From the NCBI RefSeq assembly GCF_023503965.1, contig NZ_CP097298.1:1381001-1445000 (forward strand): a stretch of 64,000 nucleotides of DNA. The letters are read 5' to 3'. Both the position numbers and the translations under genes were made by a program. This DNA is from Brevundimonas albigilva. Lineage in GTDB: Bacteria; Pseudomonadota; Alphaproteobacteria; Caulobacterales; Caulobacteraceae. This document shows, piece by piece, positions 1 through 7,825 of this stretch. The notes below the pieces were generated by a model. The model was not told the DNA's origin. It made no database searches and was given only the letters and a program-made list of their open reading frames with translations. How positions within the stretch are numbered: position 1 is the stretch's first letter; the number at the start of each line of letters is the position of its first letter.

Positions 1-387
1 GGACTTGCCCGCGTGGATGGGGATCTCGGCGTCGGAGTTGTTGAACACCGAGCGGCGGCCCGAGGACACCGTGCGATGGATCCAGGCCACGGCGCCGTCC
101 GGGTCGCACACCTTGCGCCACTCGGTCGTCTCGGCCACCACCTGCACCGGCAGGCCGGCGGCGCGGTATTCCCACAGGATCGGATAATCCAGCCCCGGTC
201 CCTGACGCGCACGCACGTGCGAGGATTTCAGCGAGATCCAGCGCGGCACCTCAAGCCCGGTCGGCGTGGGCCGGCCGTCGGGCATGGTCTGGCCCGCGCC
301 GGCCATCACGGCCAGGCCCGCCACGGCCGCCAGAACCGGGGCGCGACGGCGAAGGCTTTGGAAGATGATGGCGGCTTTGCTAGACAC
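1..387 (-). CDS. SH3-domain (SH3_4-like) exported protein, C-terminus cut off by window edge
   Basis: The minus strand is open from a GTG at 387 to the window edge, so the C-terminus is missing. After a short basic start, a hydrophobic stretch ('APVLAAVAGLAVMAGA') looks like a signal peptide. The mature part contains 'SLKSSHVRARQGPGLDYPIL' and later 'GAVAWIHRTVSSGRR', the pattern of the alphaproteobacterial bacterial-SH3 family (SH3_4). That family is usually periplasmic and thought to bind cell wall or protein partners. It is divergent from the dehydrogenase at 456. The GTG start is chosen because no in-frame ATG precedes the signal peptide; upstream in-frame codons stay open, so a longer form cannot be excluded. 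Confidence 0.7.
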   Translation of the reverse strand, partial: MSSKAAIIFQSLRRRAPVLAAVAGLAVMAGAGQTMPDGRPTPTGLEVPRWISLKSSHVRARQGPGLDYPILWEYRAAGLPVQVVAETTEWRKVCDPDGAVAWIHRTVSSGRRSVFNNSDAEIPIHAGKS

Positions 388-455
388 CCAGGCACGACCC
401 GTCGCTCGCGGGCTCCGATCCCTGTTGAATCGCCGCCCGCAGACCAAGGCCCGCA

Positions 456-1442
456 ATGTCCGCCTCCAAGCTTAAGGTCGTATTAACCAGACGCCTTCCC
501 GACGCCGTCGAGACGCGGATGCGCGAACTGTTCGACGCCGAACTGAACCTGACCGACCGCCCGATGGACCGTGCGGCGCTGCAGGCGGCCGTCCAGCGCG
601 CCCAGGTCCTGGTCCCGACCATCACGGACGTGATCGACGCCGAGCTGATCCAGGGCGCGGGCGATCAACTGAAGGTGATCGCCAACTTTGGCGCCGGGGT
701 CGACCACATCGACATAGAGGCCGCCGTCGCCCGGGGGATCATCGTCACCAACACCCCCGGCGTCCTGACCGAGGACACCGCCGACCTGGCCATGAGCCTG
801 ATCCTGGCCGTCAGCCGCCGCATCGTCGAAGGCGCCCAGGTGGTCGCCGAAGGCCGCTTCGAGGGCTGGACCCCCACCTGGATGTGCGGCCGCAAGCTGT
901 GGGGCAAGCGGCTGGGGATCGTCGGCATGGGCCGCATCGGCCAGGCCCTGGCCCGGCGCGCCAAGGCCTTCGGCCTGCAGGTCCACTATCACAACCGCAA
1001 GCCCGTCTCGGCCCTGATCGAGGAAGAACTGGGCGCCACCTATTGGGACGACCTGGACCAGATGCTGTCGCGCATGGACATCATCTCCCTGAACTGCCCG
1101 GCGACCCGAGACACCCACCATCTGCTGTCGGCCGAACGCCTGGCCCGGCTCCAGCCGCACGCCATCCTAGTCAACACCGCGCGCGGCGAACTGATCGACG
1201 AGGAGGCGCTGGCCAAGGCCGTCGACCGCCGCCTGTTGGCCGGCGCCGGTCTGGACGTGTTCGAAAAGGAGCCGGCCATCCACCCCGGCCTGCTGGGCCA
1301 CCCGAATGTGGTGCTGCTGCCCCACCTGGGCTCGGCCACCCTGGAGGCGCGCCAGGACATGGGCGACCGCGTCATCGCCAACATCATGACGTTCCAGAAC
1401 GGCCACCGCCCGCCGGATCGGGTCATTCCCGCGATGTTGTAG
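456..1442 (+). CDS. D-2-hydroxyacid dehydrogenase (glyoxylate/hydroxypyruvate reductase family)
   Basis: A 328-residue cytosolic NAD(P)H-dependent dehydrogenase of the D-isomer-specific 2-hydroxyacid family, likely reducing glyoxylate or hydroxypyruvate. The Rossmann fingerprint 'LGIVGMGRIGQALARRA' lies near residue 150. The family's catalytic Arg ('NTARGELIDE'), Glu ('LDVFEKEP') and His ('LLPHLGSAT') are all present in the usual order. Length is normal for the GyaR branch. The ATG at 456 gives 'MSASKLKVVLTRR', a typical start. It is divergent from the SH3 gene. Substrate cannot be fixed from sequence alone, so no gene symbol is given. Confidence 0.9.
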   Translation: MSASKLKVVLTRRLPDAVETRMRELFDAELNLTDRPMDRAALQAAVQRAQVLVPTITDVIDAELIQGAGDQLKVIANFGAGVDHIDIEAAVARGIIVTNTPGVLTEDTADLAMSLILAVSRRIVEGAQVVAEGRFEGWTPTWMCGRKLWGKRLGIVGMGRIGQALARRAKAFGLQVHYHNRKPVSALIEEELGATYWDDLDQMLSRMDIISLNCPATRDTHHLLSAERLARLQPHAILVNTARGELIDEEALAKAVDRRLLAGAGLDVFEKEPAIHPGLLGHPNVVLLPHLGSATLEARQDMGDRVIANIMTFQNGHRPPDRVIPAML

Positions 1443-1559
1443 GGCGCGGATTTCACACGCCTGTCGGAGCGCCCTCATACGGTTGTCGAAAACGCCGTTC
1501 AGGGGCGGAACCGCCGGCGACGCGCCTCGTTTCCGGCGACCTGTTCGAGGAAGCGTGCG

Positions 1560-1808
1560 TTGGACTCCTACTATTGCATCGTCAATCTGCCCGGCGTGCC
1601 GGTGCGGGACATCTGCGTGCTCGACGCCGCCTCGGACGAGGCCGCCGACAGGGCCCTCCAGGACCTGGCCCGGCGATGGGTCGGGTTTGAGACCCTGTAC
1701 CTGTATTGCGGCGAGCGGGTCGTGACGGTGCTCAGCAATCCGGCCCTGGGCTTCGCCGAGCCGCTGCCCGACCTGCCGCTGCCCGTTCGCTTCGCCACGG
1801 CGGCCTAG
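1560..1808 (+). CDS. conserved-looking hypothetical protein, 82 aa
   Basis: Short ORF starting at a TTG (1560) preceded at good spacing by a GAGGAAG ribosome-binding site. The product begins 'MDSYYCIVNLPGVPVRDICV' and is acidic with no membrane segment or recognisable domain. I do not recognise the family. Codon use is like the neighbours, and the frame ends exactly at the nested inverted repeat (1808-1882), which may act as its terminator. Confidence 0.55.
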   Translation: MDSYYCIVNLPGVPVRDICVLDAASDEAADRALQDLARRWVGFETLYLYCGERVVTVLSNPALGFAEPLPDLPLPVRFATAA

Positions 1809-1882
1809 AGCCTGATCGGCTGAGGTGGAATCGCTTCGCGATTCCGCAGATGCCGTGAATCAGGCTCCAGTTGATCCTGGAG
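1808..1882. repeat. nested inverted-repeat element, probable bidirectional terminator
   Basis: The outer arms GAGCCTGAT (1808-1816) and ATCAGGCTC (1859-1867) are perfect complements. They enclose a perfect 8-bp stem GGAATCGC / GCGATTCC (1827-1834, 1838-1845) with a TTC loop. A third hairpin CTCCAG / CTGGAG (1865-1870, 1877-1882) follows. The element lies between convergent genes. The shape resembles dispersed intergenic palindromes of Caulobacterales genomes; only one copy is evident here. Confidence 0.7.
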
Positions 1883-2672
1883 CGAAATCTGAGCCGAGTT
1901 GGACTACGCCCCCCTCAACCGATCTCGCTCTGGCGCCGCCCCCGCACACGGGACAATCCGGATCGGCCGCGACTCGCGCGGTGCGGCTGGTTCCCGCAAG
2001 GCCGTCGTAGATCAGCAGCCGGCCTTCAAGCGGCTGGCCGGCGCCGACGATCAGCTTGATCGCCTCCAGCGCCGCCATCGACCCAATCACCCCGGCCAGG
2101 GCGCCGACCACGCCGACGCGCGCGCAGGTCTCCGCCTCGGGCGGGACCTCGGGCGTCAGGCACTGATAGCAGGGGCGGCCCGCGAAGATCCCGACCTGCC
2201 CGTCCCAGCGTCCAAGGGCGCCCGAGACCAGGGGCCTGCCCGCGGCGACGCAGGCCGCGTTGACGATGTGACGGGTGGCGAAGTCGTCCGTGCCGTCGAT
2301 CACCAGATCGTGGTCGCCGATCAGGCCGGCGGCGTTCTCCGGCGTCAGCCGCTCGCGCCAGGCGCGAACCTCGACCCCGGGGTTCAGCCCAGCCAGGCGC
2401 GCCGCCGCGGCCTCGACCTTGGGCCGGCCGACATCCTCGGTCGCGAACAGCACCTGGCGCTGAAGGTTGGACAGGGCGACCGTATCATCGTCGATCAGGC
2501 CCAGCGTCCCGACGCCCGCCGCCGCCAGGTACAGGGCCGCCGGCGCGCCGACGCCCCCCGCGCCGACGATCAGCACCCTGGCGCGCCTCAGCGCCTGCTG
2601 GCCCGGCCCGCCCACCTCGGCAAGGACCAGATGGCGGGCGTAGCGCTCGACGTCGTCTTCGGAAAAGCTCAC
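1860..2672 (-). CDS. moeB: molybdopterin-synthase adenylyltransferase MoeB / HesA-ThiF family
   Basis: A 270-residue E1-like enzyme that adenylates the C-terminal glycine of a small sulfur carrier (MoaD or ThiS) with ATP. The nucleotide site 'VLIVGAGGVGAPAALYLAAA' is near residue 33, followed by the conserved D, 'SNLQRQ' arginine, 'VGRPKVE' lysine and 'IDGTDDF' aspartate. A zinc site is formed by 'CYQC' and 'CPVC'. The cysteine in 'AETCARVGVVGAL' fits the active-site position. About 25 residues after the last zinc cysteine are encoded partly by the intergenic repeat, so the tail may not be conserved. MoeB and ThiF cannot be fully separated by sequence; no carrier gene is adjacent. Confidence 0.85.
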   Translation of the reverse strand: MSFSEDDVERYARHLVLAEVGGPGQQALRRARVLIVGAGGVGAPAALYLAAAGVGTLGLIDDDTVALSNLQRQVLFATEDVGRPKVEAAAARLAGLNPGVEVRAWRERLTPENAAGLIGDHDLVIDGTDDFATRHIVNAACVAAGRPLVSGALGRWDGQVGIFAGRPCYQCLTPEVPPEAETCARVGVVGALAGVIGSMAALEAIKLIVGAGQPLEGRLLIYDGLAGTSRTARVAADPDCPVCGGGARARSVEGGVVQLGSDFAPGSTGA

Positions 2673-2711
2673 GCCCCTATCTAGGGTCTTCCACCGTCGG
2701 GGAACAGCGCC

Positions 2712-3122
2712 TCAGGGCGCGACGGCCATCGACCGGCTGGCCTGGACCAGCAGCGCCTCGGCCCGGTCGCCGGCGTCGGGGGCCTCCAGATGGTCGTCCA
2801 GGAAATCGTCGGCGGCGGGCGGCGCGTCCAGCCGCACCATGGCCCAGTCGGGAAAGCCGCGGCTCTCCACCGGCCGGTCCGCCAGGATCCTGAGATCCTC
2901 ATGCCGGCGGTCCTGATGCAGACGCTTCATCAGCCGGTCCAGGTCGCCGCGCGCGCCCTCGATCACCTGAATGAAAAAGCCCTGGTGGCGCATCAGGGCG
3001 CCGGTCAGGTGATCGCGACGATTGTTTCGGTCCGACACGCCGATGATGTCGATCAGCGGCATCAGTCCGTCGCTGACGGCCTCGGCGGCGCGGCTGACGT
3101 AGACGATTCGAAACAATTTCAC
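2712..3122 (-). CDS. BLUF-domain blue-light photoreceptor (complete photoactive set)
   Basis: A 136-residue single-domain BLUF protein starting at GTG 3122. Residue Y8 ('RIVYVSRA') is the flavin-coupled tyrosine. 'DRNNRRDHLTGAL' carries the conserved asparagine, 'FFIQVIEG' the switching glutamine, and 'DWAMVRL' the Trp/Met pair near the C-terminus. Such proteins bind FAD non-covalently and sense blue light. There is no output domain, so it must signal through a partner protein. It sits downstream of and co-directional with a second BLUF gene (3193-3591), 70 bp away, suggesting a two-gene unit. Confidence 0.9.
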   Translation of the reverse strand: MKLFRIVYVSRAAEAVSDGLMPLIDIIGVSDRNNRRDHLTGALMRHQGFFIQVIEGARGDLDRLMKRLHQDRRHEDLRILADRPVESRGFPDWAMVRLDAPPAADDFLDDHLEAPDAGDRAEALLVQASRSMAVAP

Positions 3123-3192
3123 GGCGTACTCACGAACTCGAACGCCGAATCCCGGCGCGCCGCCGCGAGCCTAGGGGTCGAGCCGCGTGTTC

Positions 3193-3591
3193 TCAAGCAG
3201 CCTGCAGGCTGCAAGCCTGCATCAACCGCTCCAGCTCGACCGCGCTCAGGGTCCGGAGCGGGCGGCCGCCGGAGTGGCGCGCCACGCAGCGATGATCGGT
3301 CTGACACAACTGCATGGGCTGGCGATAGCGACGCTGCATAACAGGTCGATCCTCGACCACCACCAGATCGCAATGCCTCGGATCGACCGCGACCCGCCGC
3401 ATCAGCCGGTCCAGGTCCGTGCGCGCGCCCTCGACGATCTGCACGATCTCGTCGCCATGAAACATCATCGCGCCGCTGACTTCGTCACGGCGATTGTTGC
3501 GCTCGGACGCGCCCAGGATGTGCGCCAACGACTGCGGGCTCTGTCCCGCATCCCCGACAGCTTTGCTCACAAAAACGAGGCGGTACAGCAA
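3193..3591 (-). CDS. second BLUF-domain protein, photoactive tyrosine replaced by phenylalanine
   Basis: About 132 residues, best started at TTG 3591 with GAAAG seven bases upstream (an ATT six bases earlier is less likely). It aligns end to end with the neighbouring BLUF protein: 'ERNNRRDEVSGAM' keeps the asparagine and 'VQIVEGARTDLDRLMRR' keeps the glutamine. The position of the essential tyrosine is Phe in 'YRLVFVSKA' (codon TTT), and the Trp of the W-x-M motif is also missing ('YRQPMQL'). It has a longer C-terminal tail. From work on AppA and related proteins, a Tyr-to-Phe change stops the normal photocycle. This may therefore be a light-insensitive flavin protein or a dimer partner. Confidence 0.85.
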   Translation of the reverse strand: MLYRLVFVSKAVGDAGQSPQSLAHILGASERNNRRDEVSGAMMFHGDEIVQIVEGARTDLDRLMRRVAVDPRHCDLVVVEDRPVMQRRYRQPMQLCQTDHRCVARHSGGRPLRTLSAVELERLMQACSLQAA

Positions 3592-3733
3592 TTTAATGCT
3601 TTCAACTGGCGGGATGAATGGTCGAATATGACCGTTATACGAAGCATATTGGTCGAAATTAGGCCGCGACCGAAAACCGCGGCGCTTTGCGCATGGCCTT
3701 GATGATCGCGACGCGCGCCGCCATCTGCGTCGC

Positions 3734-4300
3734 ATGACCCGTCCTTCCGCCCCCTCCGCCTTTCCCGACTGGCACGGCACCACCATCCTGGCCGTTCGCA
3801 AGAACGGGCGCACCGTGATCGCCGGCGACGGCCAGGTTTCGATGGGCCCGACCATCGTCAAGGGCGCCGCCCGCAAGGTCCGGACGCTCGCGGGGGGCAA
3901 GGTCCTGGCGGGGTTCGCCGGCGCCACGGCCGACGCCTTCACCCTGATCGAGCGGCTTGAGGCCAAGCTGGAGCAGTATCCCGACCAACTGGCGCGCGCC
4001 TGTGTCGACCTGGCCAAGGACTGGCGCACCGACCGCTATCTTCGCCGGCTGGAGGCGATGCTGCTGGTCGCGGACGCCTCTTCCATCTTCACCGTCACCG
4101 GCGTCGGCGACGTGCTGGAGCCGGAACACGGCGTCGCCGCCGTCGGCTCGGGCGGCAACTTCGCCCTGTCGGCCGCCCGCGCCCTGATCGAGGAGACCGA
4201 CCTGGACGCCGAGCAGGTGGCGCGCAAGGCCATGAAGATCGCCGCCGAAATCTGCGTCTATACGAACGGCAACCTGACGGTGGAGACGCTGGGCGCCTGA
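3734..4300 (+). CDS. hslV: ATP-dependent protease subunit HslV (ClpQ)
   Basis: A 188-residue peptidase of the HslUV complex, a proteasome-like N-terminal threonine hydrolase forming double hexamers in the cytosol. The catalytic threonine is T16 in '[10 protein letters not shown]', so a 15-residue propeptide is removed. 'GDGQVSMG' and '[16 protein letters not shown]' are standard HslV blocks. Length matches the family. The partner ATPase HslU is normally next door but is not in this window; the following gene is an esterase on the other strand. The upstream 140 bp is comparatively AT-rich and shared with the divergent BLUF genes. Confidence 0.95.
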   Translation: MTRPSAPSAFPDWHGTTILAVRKNGRTVIAGDGQVSMGPTIVKGAARKVRTLAGGKVLAGFAGATADAFTLIERLEAKLEQYPDQLARACVDLAKDWRTDRYLRRLEAMLLVADASSIFTVTGVGDVLEPEHGVAAVGSGGNFALSAARALIEETDLDAEQVARKAMKIAAEICVYTNGNLTVETLGA

Positions 4301-4315
4301 CCGTCGCCAAGGGGC

Positions 4316-5165
4316 TCAACCCAGGGCGCGATGGAGGAAGGCGACCAGGTCATCGAGCACGGGCGCCTTCTTGCGGAACAGGGGCGAAAAGGTCGCGATC
4401 AGGTCGGCGTGGTTCAGGCCGGGATAGATCCGGGCGGTCGATCGCCCGCCGGCGGCCTTGATCCGGTCGTTCAGGATCAGGGTGTCCTCGTCGTGCACGA
4501 CCGTGTCGTCGGCGCCGTGGCCCAGCCAGAGGGGCGGGGCGTCGGCCCGGGCGAAGGTCACGGGCTGGGTCTGGACGGGATCCGGCGCGGCGCCGAACGC
4601 GTCCCTGGTGGACGCCACGTCGAAGGGCAGGAAGTCGTAGGGGCCGGCCAGGCCCGCGGCGGCCCGGATCAGGTCGGGCCTGCCGGCCGCCTTCATGTAG
4701 CGGGCGTCCAGCGCGATCATCAGGGCCAGATAGGCGCCGGCGGAATGGCCCAGCACGGCCAGCCGCGCCGCGTCGCCGCCATAGGTCGGGGCCAGGTCGG
4801 CCGCGCGCGCCGTCGCCTTCGCCGCATCCTCGACAAAGACCGGGAAGACCACCTCGGGGACCAGACGGTAATCGGGCAGGAAGACGACGAAGCCGCGCGC
4901 GGCCAGGGCCTGCGCCGCCCAGCCGTAGAGATCGCGCGATCCCGAATTCCACCCCCGCCGTAGAAGAAGACCAGCGTCGGAAACGGACCCTCTCCGGGGG
5001 CGCATAGACGTCCATCCGCTGGCGAGGGTGGTCGCCGTAGGCCAGGTCCCGCCCCGCCCGGCGGGCGCCCGGGTCCCGCGGGCCGAACCGGTCGAGCAGG
5101 GCCAGCGGCGAACAGGCGGCGGCCAGGGACGCCAGGGCCGGCGCGATCAATCCTCTACGGGTCAT
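4316..5165 (-). CDS. alpha/beta hydrolase (esterase, lipid-modified or exported), two frameshifts
   Basis: An alpha/beta-hydrolase of the BD-FAE/carboxylesterase type. The N-terminus 'MTRRGLIAPALASLAAACS' has a twin Arg and a cysteine after a hydrophobic run, suggesting export and possible lipidation. The nucleophile elbow is 'LGHSAGAYLALM'. Later come the Asp region ('GHGADDTVV') and His ('GLNHADL'). The gene is split by two one-base losses: in the G5 run at 4996-5000 and the C5 run at 4952-4956 (plus-strand view). Adding one base to each gives a continuous 'FFYGGGWNSGSRDLYGW' oxyanion-hole region. It lies 45 bp downstream of the AsmA gene on the same strand, so co-transcription is likely. 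Natural substrate unknown. Confidence 0.75.
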
Positions 5166-5210
5166 GGGGCCTATACGTAGCAAGAGGCGATCGGCCTGCG
5201 CCTGCCGGGC

Positions 5211-7257
5211 TCAGCGCGCGGAGGCGATCAGGCGGCCGCAATCGGCGTCCTCCGCCAGGCCCGGATCCACGAAGGCGAACAGGGCCGTCACCGGAGCCAC
5301 CACCGCGCCCAGCAGCCCCGCCAGGCCGCCCTGCCCGACCACCTCGCCCACGTCCACGCCGATACGCGGCGCCGTCAGGGGACCCCGACGGTGATGGGCG
5401 CCCAGACCCGCAGCAGGCGCGGCTTCTTGCTCTCGCCGTCGATGCGCAGGTTCAAGGTCTCGGCGCCCAGGTCGATGGAGCCCTTGCCCTGGGCCAGGAC
5501 CACGTCGGTGTCGACTACGAAGGTGCGCGCCGTCGCCGTGCCGCCCGAGACCGTGAAATCGGCCACGGCGCAGCGGATGTCGGCCTTGGACTGGTCGCCG
5601 CTGAGCAGCTTCAGAAGCCCCGCGCTGGCGTTGATGCCCAGCAGTTCGGCGAAGGCGGCGCGCATTTCGCCCTGCGGCACCACCACGCTGATCGACCCCT
5701 TGGAGCCCGCCGCGAAGTCGTGGATCGAGGCTCCGGGTCCTTCCAGCCTGGCCCGGCCCAGGGCCCGGCCGGTCAGGGGCGCCGGGCCGTCGCCGGCCGG
5801 GATCAGGGATTCCAGCGGATAGCCCGACAGGCGGAAGTCCACATTGCTGTAGGGCGTGTCGCGCGTCGCGTTGATCCGGGCCGTGCGTTCAGTTCGCCGC
5901 GATTGAAGGCGAAGCTGACGGGGTTCAGGGCCAGCACGCCGTCCTTCAGATCGGCGCCCAGATTGACCGCGCGGACGTCGAAGTCGTTCGCCTTCACCGC
6001 GGCGGCGCGATATTTCAGCGTCCCGTCCATGGTCCGCAGTCGATCGACCTGCAGGGTGGCGTCGGGCAGCAGCCGGCCGGGCGCGGCGACGGTGGTCTCG
6101 GTGTCGGTCGCGGCCGCATTGGTCTGAGGCCGGCCGCCCAAGACGGCCAGCAGGTCGTCCAGGTCCAGCCGTCGCGAGGTCAGGTCGGCGTCGACCCGCA
6201 GCCGCTCGGCCGCATCCACGCGCACGTCGCCCGACAGGTCCGAGGCGCCGACCCGGCCGTCGAAGTCCTTGAAGGTCCATATCCGCTCGTCGCGGCTCAG
6301 CGCGCCGGCCAGCCTGTAGCGCGGGGTGTTGGGCAGAGTGACGCCGGTCAGCAGATACAGGTCGGCCAGGTTCTGGCCTTCCAGCGTCAGTGTGGCGTTG
6401 AACCGACCCAGGTCGAACGGCCGGGTGATCGCCCCGTCCGCCGTCAGCCGCGAACCGGCGCCGCTCAGCACCGCCTCGAAATTGTAGGGTCGATTGCGGC
6501 GGATGTTGATGAAGGGTCCGCCTTCGATCCGCAGCGTCAGGGGCGAGTCGTTCAACGCGCCCGTGCCGTCCAGCACGAAGCCGGCGTCGCCGTCGTTGGC
6601 GGTCTCGCGCGCGGTCACCGTGGCGTCCAGCGTCAGGCCGCGACGCTGCTCGTCGAAACGGATGCGGCCGTCCGTGATGATCAGCTGCTGGATCACGGGC
6701 AGCTTCATGCCCTCGCCGGTGTCGGGCTTGTCCGGCTCCAGCGCCCAGCTCTTGCGGCCGTCTTCGGCGGCGATCAGCACGACGTCCGGGCGGGTGACGC
6801 TGAGCAGCGGCATTTCGATCTGGCCCGCGAACAGCTTGCGCAGCCGCACGGAAGCCTCGATCCGCTGGACGTTGGCGGTGTCCGCCTCGCGCGCCCAGTC
6901 CGGCCCGCCGAACTTCAGATCGTTGACGACGACCGACGGCGTCCAGCTGAACAGTCTGACGTCCAGGTCGCCGCGCAGGGCGATCTCGCGGTCATACTTG
7001 GCCGAGGCCCATCGGCCGATCGGCCCGCGCAGCCAGTTCCAGTCGAACAGCATCAGGAAGACGACGACGGCGGCGATCAGCAGCAGAGTGACGGACGCCG
7101 CCCATTTCTCGGCCGCGCCGGGCCGGCGGGCCGCGGCGTAAACGGGATCGTTCTGCCGGATCCAGTCGCGCCAGTCGCGGGCGCGGGCGCCGGCCGGAAC
7201 CAGCGCCTTGTCCCGCACGCCTGACCACATGTCGTTCCATTTCAGTGATCTGGCCAC
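5211..7257 (-). CDS. AsmA-family envelope protein, two frameshifts
   Basis: An inner-membrane-anchored AsmA-family protein of about 680 residues, a family linked to outer-membrane assembly and lipid transport. A transmembrane helix around residues 53-71 ('SVTLLLIAAVVVFLMLF') is followed by a long beta-rich periplasmic region. The typical 'FGGPDWAREADTANVQRIEA' block comes early. The second half ('ETLNLRIDGESKKPRLLRVW') and the C-terminal 'TAPRIGVDVGEVVGQGGLAG' lie in other frames. Single missing bases near 5881 and in the run at 5383-5386 account for this. The restored tail ends at TGA 5211-5213. It is divergent from the small gene at 7426. Confidence 0.8.
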
Positions 7258-7425
7258 GCGTCCACCTCCTCAGGTCACAGACAACGCGCCAGCCGCCGAT
7301 TGGCGCCGCCCCGCGCTTTGTCGTCGATTTGACGCGGGAATGTCGCAAATCCTTTACACAGCGAGAATTCGGCGCATAATTCGTCAGAGTCCTGATCGAA
7401 AATCAGGCCATGGAGGATGTTTGAC

Positions 7426-7757
7426 ATGACCCGTATCGCTGCTTCCGCCCTGACCCTCGCGGTCCTGGCCGCCAGCGCCGCCCCGGCGGCCGCCCAGAAT
7501 CGACCCAGAATCCGGTCCAGAGCCAGAAGATCGACCGATCGACGCCCATCGCCCGCCAGTCGGTGATGATGTGCGGCACCGACGTCGCCACGCGGCGCGC
7601 CTATCAGCGCGAACATGGCGTCCAGCCGGTGTTCGTCACCGCGCGCGAGGCCGTCGAGGCGCGCCGCAACGGCGAGGCCTGGTCGGCGCCGCGCTGCATG
7701 ACCGAGCGCGAGTACGGCCGCCTGGTCGCCACGGCCAGCACCCGCGCCGGTCTCTGA
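7426..7757 (+). CDS. small exported hypothetical protein, one frameshift
   Basis: ATG 7426 follows a GGAGGA ribosome-binding site. The first 24 residues ('MTRIAASALTLAVLAASAAP') form a clear signal peptide ending AAAQ. The frame then breaks near 7500; restoring one C gives a continuous mature protein of about 85 residues with Gln/Asn-Pro repeats, then 'MMCGTDVATRRAYQREHG' and 'PRCMTEREYGRLV'. Two cysteines could form a disulfide in the periplasm. I do not recognise the family. A strong terminator follows at 7776. Confidence 0.65.
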
Positions 7758-7775
7758 ACGATCCGGTGAACGACA

Positions 7776-7802
7776 AAGGGCGCGGCCGTCGACCGCGCCC
7801 TT
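7776..7802. terminator. bidirectional rho-independent-type terminator
   Basis: Perfect 10-bp stem AAGGGCGCGG / CCGCGCCCTT with a 7-base loop, placed between the convergent genes ending at 7757 and 7826. Confidence 0.8.
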
Positions 7803-7825
7803 CGGTTCTCTGATCGCGGCAGGCG

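Noticed and set aside
3199-3214. 16-base palindrome GCAGCCTGCAGGCTGC as an operator
   Set aside because: It lies inside the C-terminal codons of the second BLUF gene and has no evident promoter nearby.
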